Assembly: GCA_002224055.1 (NCBI GenBank)
Contig: AZLU01000207.1
Span: 1 to 64,000 of the forward strand
Direction: 5' to 3'
DNA: 64,000 nt
Source: Pezizomycotina sp. ARF18
Lineage: Eukaryota; Ascomycota
Below are positions 55,906-64,000 of this stretch, one piece after another. Position 1 is the first letter of the stretch. The number at the start of each line of letters is the position of its first letter. Below the pieces are notes generated by a model, which was not told where the DNA came from, searched no databases, and worked only from the letters and a program-made list of their open reading frames with translations. The position numbers and the translations under genes are program-made.

Positions 55906-56701
55906 ACTTTCCAGTAAACGTCTTTTCAGACACCAACGTATCTTTCTTAGGCTTGCTCTAATAGCTCATGTCTATTTCTATCTTCGAGGACATTGGACCT
56001 AGCATTTATGCTCTTTAGCTTTCGAAGCTATATAGAGCTATTTACTCGCGCGGCTCTGTTATTCCCGAGACTTAGAGAATCGGCGTAAACGGAGCTGGTA
56101 ACTCCACCACAAAATAATAGCATATTACTGACAACGAAAGCTAGAGACGTCTGAACGATGTCTTGTGAAGAAAAAAGAGTACTATGTTTATTAAAATGAT
56201 GGCTATACGTATTGCTCGATGAGTGTGATGTATCTATTTTGCGCTGGTGCTACTGATTGATGGGGAGTCTCCGACAAAGGGTACTAAGGGTACTAACCTA
56301 GAGTAAACCCAATGATTCACTTTATCAATGTAGTTACTTTGCAAACATATAACTTTTCGTATACGGACATTTCCTATTTACTGACAGTAAGATTCTCTAG
56401 GTGGGTTCATAGCTTCTGGTAATAGATTTATAGGGTTTAGAATTCTATCATTAAATCTAAAGAAAGCGATTAAATTCTGCTCTTCTTTCAATCAGAACTT
56501 TTATCTCAAAGATAAAAATATGACAACTCACTGCAGACTCATGTATACCGTTAGCAGTAAGCGTTTTTTTTTTTTTTTTCTCCCTGTAGAGGGGCCAAAT
56601 TCCTAATTGACTACACTCAGTAGCTTCAAGTAGACTTGAATATATCCTACTCCTCAGGCTCCAACACCTCTCTCATGCAGATTATCGTGAACCCCGACTC
56701 T
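55906..56701. other. Intergenic
   Basis: No gene recognised. Has a T-run near 56564-56579. The right end adjoins the 3' end of the basic membrane protein gene at 56705. Confidence 0.45.
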
Positions 56702-57279
56702 TCACACTAAACCAGCTTTCCTCAACGCCCACCATTTCTTCATCTTCTTAAGCTCCTTCTTTCTATTCCTCTGGATCTGGTAGTTCCGCTGCCTCTCGGT
56801 CCGCCTCATCCTATGTATCGGCTCGTCAGCGATATCCTTCTGCAGCGCCCGCATATCCCTCGTGCTCATCTTGGACCAATCGGACGACGTCATCTTCCCA
56901 GCCCAATATTTATCCCAGGCATCATCCAAGCCGAGTTCTCCTTCCTCTTCCTCCTCTTTCTTTTTCTTATCTGCCTTAAAAATTCCCTTTTTAGCGGCGG
57001 CCTGGCGGGCGCGCTTAGTTTCGGCGGAGAGCTTGCTAAGTTTAGGTTCCGATTTTTCGGAGTTTCTCTTTGAAGGTTGCTTTTTTGACGTTTTTGTTTG
57101 AGAGCGGCGGTTTTTGGCGAGCCCTTTTTGGACTTCTTTGCGAAGTGCGCGGCGAACAAGAGCAGTACCAGTGGGATGCAGAGGAGGGTTTTGAATGATG
57201 TGAGAAGAATCGTCGATAGCGGTGTTGTTGTTTGTACAGTATAAGGGACTGGATGCTGAGCGGCGGTGGTGATGTTCAT
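56702..57279 (-). CDS. Membrane-anchored Lys/Arg-rich protein (paralog alpha)
   Basis: I choose the ATG at 57279 (MNITTAAQHPVPYTVQ), not the longer upstream frame that runs through poly-A/T sequence. A single transmembrane helix follows (LLTSFKTLLCIPLVLLLFAA). The frame then shifts at an A5 run near 57133 (A6 restores it) into a strongly basic region: KSKKGLAKNRRSQTKTSKKQ, PKLSKLSAETKRARQAAAK. A KKKKEEEEEG stretch and DDAWDKYWAGKMTSSDWSKM come next, then a basic C-terminal helix KKELKKMKKWWALRKAGLV* at 56705. About 190 residues. Not recognised as a known family. It has the same plan as the neighbouring gene at 57919-58589: short lumenal/extracellular head, TM, basic linker with KLSKLS, YW motif, charged C-terminal helix. 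Confidence 0.6.
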
Positions 57280-57394
57280 GATTCTCTAGAGGAAGAGCTG
57301 CTATCTGTGTCCTCTGTACTTCCAGCGGTGAGAAATAATATTGATCGAAGCTCGAGATTCTTCGACTTATTACGGCGACACAGAAGAAGATCTT

Positions 57395-57445
57395 TTTTTT
57401 CTTTTGAAAAAAAAAAAAAGAAAAAAGAAAAAAAAAAAAAAGATT
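57395..57445. repeat. T-run and A-run low-complexity tract
   Basis: TTTTTTTTCTTTTG followed by A-rich runs (A13, A15). It sits in the promoter-side region of paralog alpha; open frames through it are spurious. Confidence 0.85.
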
Positions 57446-57918
57446 GTTGTAAGTTGGAGAGGATACGATCCTACAATTCACATTTATATAGTCATTCCTC
57501 GGAGGAGGCTGTGTAGGGAATCTTGAGGCTCCGGGGGTGCGCCAAAAGCGCTTCATCGAACGAAGGACTTCTCATGCACCTATGAATCATTGCGTAACAG
57601 TTTGCGGAGGACAATGGTGCAACGGGAAACCGTTCAGACTGCGAGAGAGCCAAATAGGCAAAGCGACACCTAATTTGCTAAGTCAATCGAGGGATCTAGG
57701 GGCGATCGTCTTTCCTGGAATTTCGCGAAGTGGTTTGGACACAACGAATCTATCGTGAAATGTTTATATGGGTATTATTGTATTGATACGACGGAAAAGT
57801 TCCTCCGCGCCTGCTAGCGTTTTCGCCTTTGGGATAAGAATTCTTTTCGTCTTGATACAATCAGTCTTTTGTCCGCAAAACACCAACAGACCTTAAACCC
57901 CGTCCGTGATATTTCCTT

Positions 57919-58589
57919 CTAAATCTTTCTTAGCTTCCGTTTAAGCTCCATCATCCTCTTCCACTCTTTCATCTCCTTCCTTTGCTTCCTGATAGCCCTC
58001 TGCCTGTCATTATACAAGTCCATAAGGTCCCACTCCCGCTCCTCTGCCATCTCTTGCAGTAGCATCCTGCGGTCCTCCGGGGGCATCCTCCTCATGTCGG
58101 CCGTCGTGAGCAGGCCGCGGGTTTCCAAAAAACTTGCATCCCAGTACTCCAATTCACCTTCCCTTTTACCCCTTAAGTCCCTACGGCTTTGAGTAACCGA
58201 CCATATGCGTCTCCTCGGTGGAGGCATCGGAGCCGGCGGCGGCACTGGCGCTGGTTTATTAGGCTCCCGCGGTTTTTGATTTTCTCGGGAAAGCTTGCTG
58301 AGTTTACCGGAGGGCTGGTATCCTGGTCGTCGCTCAATTTTTTTCACGGCGTTTCTCTGCCGTAGGCGGGGTCCGTTCTGGAATTGTAAATTCCGTGTTG
58401 TCTTTGTCTTGGGCCGAAGCGTTTTCTGAGTTTTCCTTTCTTTCGTTCCTTGTGGAAGTGGACGATGAACCAGAGAGCTATAAGGAGGACGCAAGGGAGG
58501 CCTTTAATCGGTAGGAAGAATGATGTCTTTTTGGGGCCTGCGTTGAGAACCTCCGGCTGCTGTAAAGTAATATCGGAGAATATCGACAT
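57919..58589 (-). CDS. Membrane-anchored Lys/Arg-rich protein (paralog beta)
   Basis: ATG at 58589 (MSIFSDITLQQPEVLNAG). Transmembrane helix FFLPIKGLPCVLLIALWFIV. Frame changes in an A4 run near 58433 (A5 restores it) to KTQKTLRPKTKTTRNLQFQN. Then KLSKLSRENQKPREPNKP, a proline tract (PAPVPPPAPMPPPRRR), LEYWDASFLETRGLLTTADM and RRMPPEDRRMLLQEMAEERE. A basic C-terminal helix RKEMKEWKRMMELKRKLRKI* ends at 57919. Tandem paralog of alpha: shared KLSKLS, the YW motif, an 'ADMR/RDMR' block and a K/R-rich end. About 224 residues. Function unknown; a membrane-tethered, nucleic-acid- or lipid-binding basic tail is one possibility. Confidence 0.6.
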
Positions 58590-59348
58590 TGTGCGGATGT
58601 TATAGTTAGGGAGAGATTGTCATAGGGAGAAAAATGGCAAAACTGAGGATTATTATTTGAAAAAAGATTGTGGAAGGAAATCCAAAGGAGTTTAAAGGAA
58701 AAAAGAAAGGCTATTTAATAGAGTATTTCTCTCACTCTGCTACTCAGAGTTACACACCAGTTAGCAGTAGAGAGAGCAGTGAGATCAAGCGGCGCTTCTT
58801 ACGGCAAGAAAAAAAAAAAAAAAAAAAAAAAAGCCTCCGACGCGAAGTTCTACAATATAATCTGAATCATTCCGCGAAGAACTAAAGCATGCAAACCGAT
58901 CTGGCGGCTCTGGGCGCCAGACGGTTGTACGATACACTCCAATTGGTCCGGGCAGACGCAGTGAGGAATGGGGCTGTGGAGTTTGTTCAAGTAAATCTTC
59001 TGTGGTACATTCCTCCTTCGGAGACTGCGAAGCTACACGCAAAATTTTCACGTTGGGAAAGCGGGACATATAATTCTCCTTTCGAGATGCTACATGTTCG
59101 TGGCGAGTGTACAATATGCGGCGGGAAGAATGGAGACTTTCCAATTTGCTGGACATGCTGGTATTACGCTATACTGGAACTAACTGTGCTAATTCTAAAC
59201 CTGGTATTAAAAGAAAGGGGCCAACTTAGTGCTGTGTCATGAACATCCTTTAATATCTTCTTCAGCTTGGAGTGGTACACACGATTATCAAGCACAACGA
59301 ACCTCCGAATGTTGCCGACCGGTGGAAAGCGAGGTTTGGCGGTGGACT
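58590..59348. other. Intergenic between paralog beta and the RBR gene
   Basis: Contains an A-run at 58808-58832 and open frames on both strands (58889-59242 plus; 58785-59156 minus, with FPNVKILRVASQS) that lack recognisable motifs. 58590-58700 is the likely promoter of beta; the right side is the 3' flank of the RBR ligase. Confidence 0.35.
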
Positions 59349-61392
59349 TACGTGGAGCTTTTCGAGCTAGATGCGGAACTATTGTTTCGCGAGAGTAAGA
59401 GATTTCTCCCTTTTAGCTTCATTCTGTTCTTCTCTTTCTCCTGTTCCTTCTCCTTCTCCTTCTCATTGGACTCTTTTAGCTTTTCTTCGACAGCTTTCCT
59501 CCTTTCCCCATGAGCTCGTTAAGAGTTTTCGCCTTCTCCGGTTGGGTCGCTTTCTCCTCCTTCACTTCCGTTTCTTGTTCAACCACCACAGCCTTTCCCT
59601 TGTCTTTCTTGTCTTCCTTCGCGTTTGCTTTCCCTTCTTCGGCGGATTGAGCTTTGTCTTTGTCCTCTTTTTCCAAGGAACTTCTCCATTCTCCTCTTTC
59701 TCTTCGATCTTTCCCATCTGCGTCTCTTTTAATACCTTCTGCTCGGTCGGGTCATCTCCAAGAGTAGCATACTCTACCAGTTTCTGCGTAATATTGTCAA
59801 ACTGACCCTGATCCCTCTTCCCTTCCCTTTTGCGTTCTTGACCACGCGATCGTTCGCTGCCTCCAGCTTTAGTAGGAATAGCCGGGAGAGGAATAACCTC
59901 CGATCCTTCTTGACTTGCTTTTCCGCCCGCTCTTGCTTAGCCTTCTCCACCATTTCATTCCTCTCCGCCCACTCCTCGCTGCGGAGAAGCACGATCTGAT
60001 CGGCGACGTGCCTTACGTCCTCCTTCTCCGCCCGCATCCTTTGCAGGCTATCCTCCACTTCCTCCTGCTCATCCCTCGCCCTCTCCGCTACAGCCCTATA
60101 CTGACTCCTCGCCAATGCGCTGAGCGTCTTCGCCGTAAGCTGTATCGCCTTCTTCGCCCTCCCGTCGTCTGGCCCAGCAGATCCGTCTCCTCGAACGAGG
60201 GACACTGACACGACTTCCACTTCGCGAAGCAAAGGTAGCAGAACTGGCCTCCGCAGCGGCACGTCATGTGGTAGCAACCCTGGGTCCTTTCTACGATGGA
60301 GTGGCATTTGTAGCAGTCACTCCATCCTTCTTTTTTGCGGTCTCGAGTAGTTGCGTTGTGTCTTTATCTTCTTGACAGACCGTACCGTCGTGCGATTCTT
60401 TCTTGCAGAAGCCGCACGTGAACGTCGAGCATGATAGGCAGAAGCCCACGTCGTCGCGTATACACGGCGATAGTATCATTTTATTACAGTTCCGGTTCGA
60501 GCACGCGAATTTCGTGCCGCCCGATTCATGCTCGAAGTGCTGCTGCAGGAAGGCGGATAATTCACGAGCGGTGAGTACGTCCGCGGCGATGCTCAGCGTA
60601 TCGAGGAGCAGCACCGCGGGGATACGCCGAGCTCCGGCGGACGACTAGCAGGTGATTCTCTCGCAGGCAATCGGTGCAGTGCACATGTCCGCACGACAGC
60701 GGTATGGCGCGGTACGATTTCACGTCTGAGCCGCAGATGTCGCACGCCATAATCTCCTCCGCGGGTATATATCCCCCGCAGCCCTAGTGGACGACGTTAC
60801 AGCGGGGGTATCGTCCGGCATCTCCCACCGATCGTCGTGGCGAGGATGGGGATGAGATTTATGGACGGGACGGGGGATTTGCTACGCGATATCGTGGCGT
60901 CACATGTGTCGGGGACGTGTAAATCTTCCTTCTTATTATTTTCCTTCGTGTTGCTTCCGTCGGTGTGGAGGAGGGACGCGGGCGGGTAGGTTTCAGTGAG
61001 AGTATCGTGGGTTCTAATGCCGGCGCGAGGAACACTTGCGGAACTCCCTCGGCTAACATCTCCGCTAAAGCCTGGTCTTCGTCGTCCACTGTCACATTTA
61101 CCCGGTTTACCCTTACGGTTGTAGAGGGAGCAGCGGTGGGGTGAATAACAGGCTCTACCGCGTGGGCAAATTGGTCGTCGGCGCGTATTTGCCGTGCCTC
61201 CTCGAGATCCTGACGAAGGACTTCCAACGCTGCTAAAAAATCGCGGTCGACATCGTCGTCGTGGGTTGTTCTCGCTCCGGTGGTGGCGCGGGGTCGCGAT
61301 TCGAGCAACGCGCTGTTGATCTCGGAGATTTGCGATGTTATAGCGTACTGGAGCTCGTACTCCGGGTCCTGGGCGACTAATGATATCGTCAT
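59349..61392 (-). CDS. RBR-type (RING-IBR-RING) E3 ubiquitin ligase
   Basis: Takes ubiquitin from an E2 onto its own cysteine and then to a substrate. The ATG at 61392 begins MTISLVAQDPEYELQYAITS, then a Ser/Thr/Pro-rich N-terminus with DDEDQALAEMLAEGVPQVF. RING1: CDICGSDVKSYRAIPLSCGH and CTDCL at 60742-60660. IBR: FACSNRNCNKMILSPC and CGFCKKES at 60510-60400. RING2: CYKCHSIVERTQGCYHMTCR and CGGQFCYLCF at 60318-60235; the cysteine of HMTC is the expected catalytic residue. A long charged coiled-coil-like tail follows (AERARDEQEEVEDSLQRM; EKEDKDKAQSAEEGKANAKE) and the frame ends near 59349. Frame changes occur in RING1, near 60331-60336 (an A6 on the coding strand; A7 restores KKEGWSDCYKC) and in the tail. 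The long K/E tail is unusual for fungal RBRs. Confidence 0.75.
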
Positions 61393-63091
61393 GGTGAATA
61401 ATTATGGTAGTTCGTTGTATAAAGTTGAAATAGCAAACACTGACTCTGGTTCATGGGACTTGGCCGTCCGGAACGTTTGCGGATTATAAAGTGTTTGGGC
61501 TAATATGGGGTAAATGCAAATCTGAGACGAGACTACGAGAGGGTAAGAAAAAAAAAAAAAAAAATGGGGCGAGTGCTTTTGTATGGGCTGTTGTACACGT
61601 TTCTGTACCTTCCTAGGCTGACGAATCAGACCGTTCGTGCGACGGCCAGTTATACCATTCACTTTGAGAAGCTGCTTGCGATAAGACGCTGGCCAGCTCA
61701 ACCGACATGTAAGTCATGAGGGGTGGTGACGATTGCAAAATAGTTCGTGTAAAGGGGGCTTTTAAGCTTAGAGGATAGCCTTGAAAGCGCCGAATGAATC
61801 GTTGACAGACAGGTCATTACCACGTCTCTTGCGCAATGATGATAAGTAATGCTTGAGAGATTTGAAGATTCAGTCTGGAGACTCAGAGATCCTACTAGTA
61901 ACTGCAAGCCTGACGAAGTTCCCCGGAGTTTCCCTGCAAAATGAGGCTCTTGCATGGAAACTCTTGAGCCTCTCCCCGGAAAACGTTGCGGAACTGGCGT
62001 TGAACCCCCGAGAAGCTTTTACTACAGTAAGTGATCTAACCACAGAGCCTCTTGTGGGTGGTGTCTGCGAAGCTTAGTTGTCACTAATCGATTGAATGAT
62101 ATACAATATTCTATTTCCTTTAACGTATAAATTCAGTAACTATACGCTACGGTTTTGTTCCGCAGTGAGTAGTAGTTTAAACTAGAAGTGTGTGGACGGT
62201 CTATAATTCAGAGTAGGCCCGCTTCCCGCTATCTCTGGGCATGGATATCGCTTGCGATATGCATATAGCTATCAATGAAGACTGTAGGTGTGAGTGCGAG
62301 TACTCACCTCAGTAAATAACATGGTTTTGCAGTTCTCGCAACGCTACTAAGAGCTAGGAGTCTCAAGGAGTCGCTAGGCTTAAGCTTTCGCAATCTTGTT
62401 AAGCTCGGGAAGTGTTTGATTCTGGACAAGCACGAGGGTTTCATTTATGATCTAGAGGGTGATGTTCTAGATGAACTCGTGCTGGGAACAATACTGTTTC
62501 TTTTGTAAATGCGTGATTCTAGAACATCACGTAAGCTTCATTGAAATTGCCTTTGTGCTCAACTTTATCGTTTTATTTCTACTCGTCCTCTATTGACATC
62601 GCGAAAACTATCCTTTTTATATTGATACATGAAAACTACACGAAGTGTGTGAAGTTTCTAAATCGCTGAACAATGCATAGACATGGCCTGGCCAGCGTAT
62701 GAGGTGTCATAATAAGCTTATATCCCGTCTAGATCCATATATGGCCGAATTTTACAAAAGGTCTATAGATGATATTGAGATAGCCTGCTCGAATAAATAG
62801 AGTATGAAAGCAAGCCCTCGAAAGCCGAATGATATCAATTAATATCCTTTACTGCGATCATTGACACAGTGCTCTTATCGAATTTTAGAGATCGCGACGT
62901 TTTCAAGATCACTTGAGTGTAGTCAAAACGAAGGACTACTTCCGTTTATTAGAGTCTGTAGGATCCGCAGTTCTCTAAACTCGGAGGGATATATTATCGC
63001 ATTCTGCGGCAAGTAGTATTTCCTCCGACGACTTTCGGCTTCCGACTAAGCACTATATTCTACCATTCCTTCCTCCTTATCTATTTACATC
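61393..63091. other. Intergenic with minor open frames
   Basis: 61545-61563 is an A-run. A plus-strand frame 61853-62077 (SPENVAELALNPREAFTTVS) and another around 62339-62509 (SLKESLGLSFRNLVKLGKCL) look protein-like but have no recognised domain and no clear splice link. The last 100 bases before 63092 are CT-rich, consistent with a fungal promoter. Confidence 0.4.
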
Positions 63092-64000
63092 ATGAGGTTG
63101 CTCAATGTTCTCATATTCCTTGCATTGACCTTCGCCTCGGCGGAGGCATGCCATTTCCTGTGCTGGTTCAAGAGTGTCATGCACAACGTCGGGAACGATA
63201 TCAACAAGGCGGCAAAATGGACTGACACAGAGTTCCATAAAGCGGCAAACTGGGTCGACACAAAAGCCATAAAGCGGCAAACTCGACCGACGCAGAAGTC
63301 CATAAAGCAGCAAATTTGACCGACACAGAAGCCCAAAAAGCAGCAAACTGGACTAAGACAGAAGCATCTAAAGTAATAAACTGGGTAGACAAAGAAGCCC
63401 ATAATGTCGCCCATGACGTTGAAGGCGTCGCTAAAGCGGGCTGGAATTTCGTAAATCCATCCCGGATTACTTTGCAGCGCTAACGAACGACAAGTACGAC
63501 AACATCAACGAGGCGGACCACAACAGCTGGATGGCTCTGATCAGGGACCAGAGGCTGATATCGGACATATCGATGCCTGGTAGCCATGACTCCATGACCT
63601 ACAGCGGGGTGGCTGGCTTGAGCATGGCTGCCCAGTGCCAGTCGTACAACATCGCAACCCAACTGAGGGGTGGCTTACGTTTCCTCGACATAAGAGTCAA
63701 GAACTGGCACGACCAGTTTGCCGTTTACCACGGCGCTCTGCCGCTTCTTATCTCCTTTACGAGAATTATGCAGGAGATTGAGACTTTTTTGAAGCAGAGC
63801 CCCTCTGAGTTTATCATCATCAGGTTGCGGGATGAGGATAGTGGGGGCTGCGCGGCAGACTGCACGAAGTCATTCGGGCAAGTCTTCGATTGGTATAGAT
63901 CGCAGAACCCTGCGACGGCTCAGATCTTCCAGCAGCACATGTGGTACTGGCCCAGGGGGGAAAACCCGGGCATACCGACCGTAGCACAGGCACGCGGTAA
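63092..64000 (+). CDS. Secreted PI-PLC X-domain protein with N-terminal 11-residue repeats (5' part; runs off the window)
   Basis: Phosphatidylinositol-specific phospholipase C-like protein, predicted extracellular. The ATG at 63092 starts a signal peptide (MRLLNVLIFLALTFASAEA). After CHFLCWFKSVMHNVGNDIN comes a tract of six 11-residue repeats, consensus KAANWTDTEAH (63206-63403). The catalytic domain starts about 63455 (KYDNINEADHNSWMALIRDQ). It has ISDISMPGSHDSMTYSG with the first catalytic histidine, LRGGLRFLDIRVKNW, VYHGAL with the second histidine, FLKQSPSEFIIIRLRDED and MWYWPRGENPGIPTVAQARG, still open at 64000. Two frame changes (unit 2 of the repeats, 32 nt instead of 33; and near 63463) are each healed by one extra base in a CC or GG run. 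The 3' end lies outside the window. Confidence 0.78.
63206..63403 (+). repeat. 33-bp tandem repeat coding an 11-residue amphipathic unit
   Basis: Six units of 33 bp (the second is 32), each reading close to KAANWTDTEAH. Spacing of 11 residues fits three helical turns, so the tract is predicted to form a long amphipathic helix with Ala/Trp/Ala on one face, reminiscent of LEA-type hendecads. Confidence 0.85.

Noticed and set aside
57280-57556. N-terminal extension of the basic membrane protein through a long Phe/Lys-rich stretch
   Set aside because: The extension is translation of T- and A-runs and would put the real TM helix out of frame; the ATG at 57279 fits the paralog's layout.
1-64000. 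CRISPR arrays, bacterial operons or phage-type systems
   Set aside because: No regular spacer-repeat arrays, no ribosome-binding-site organisation, and clear GT-AG introns show eukaryotic DNA.

Overview
The window looks like nuclear DNA of a filamentous ascomycete (Pezizomycotina). Grounds: short GT-AG introns of about 50-110 nt, PTH11-like rhodopsin-domain membrane proteins, a GPI-anchored Ser/Ala-rich wall protein, a spherulin/germin-type cupin, an APH-fold kinase-like gene, an RBR ubiquitin ligase, a secreted PI-PLC, and two Ty1/copia elements bearing the CpA-to-TpA signature of repeat-induced point mutation (RIP). I cannot name the species.

Layout. 0.7-9.9 kb and 31-36.4 kb hold a degenerating family of F-box/LRR-like paralogs, recognised by an F-box-like start, a conserved 'FI.D.GIG.LIR' exon end and a C-terminal 'R..IM.EL...MP.LE.I' block. 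9.9-22.3 kb holds two Copia elements in the same orientation. Each has clean LTRs and a 5-bp target duplication, and each sits inside a host gene: one in an F-box-like copy, the other in an APH-fold kinase gene. 23.3-24.1 kb is a secreted cupin. 27.1-30.9 kb is a convergent pair of rhodopsin-domain genes. 37.3-39.8 kb has a GPI protein and a small single-pass membrane protein. 42.9-53.9 kb is a six-copy, same-strand array of paralogs with an N-terminal helix-turn-helix split by an intron (Clr5-like). 55.2-55.9 kb holds a tRNA-Asp gene and a MITE. 56.7-58.6 kb is a tandem pair of membrane-anchored basic proteins, 59.3-61.4 kb an RBR E3 ligase, and 63.1-64.0 kb the start of a PI-PLC with an 11-residue repeat tract.

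The most unusual item is the tRNA-Asp(GUC) gene on the minus strand at 55164-55316. Its stems pair perfectly, it has G73 and a T16 Pol III terminator, but it is interrupted twice: by a 16-nt intron at the canonical 37/38 site, and by a 65-nt insert between positions 53 and 54 of the T arm. That insert has the ends and branch site of a fungal spliceosomal intron (GTAAGC ... GCTAAC ... AAAAG) and splits the internal B box.

Many host genes here look frameshifted. In almost every case I checked, frame and known motifs are restored by changing the length of one short homopolymer run by a single base, usually by adding one. This points to base-calling undercalls in the assembly rather than mass pseudogenisation, so 'broken' host genes should be read with that in mind. 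The Copia elements are genuinely RIP-ruined.
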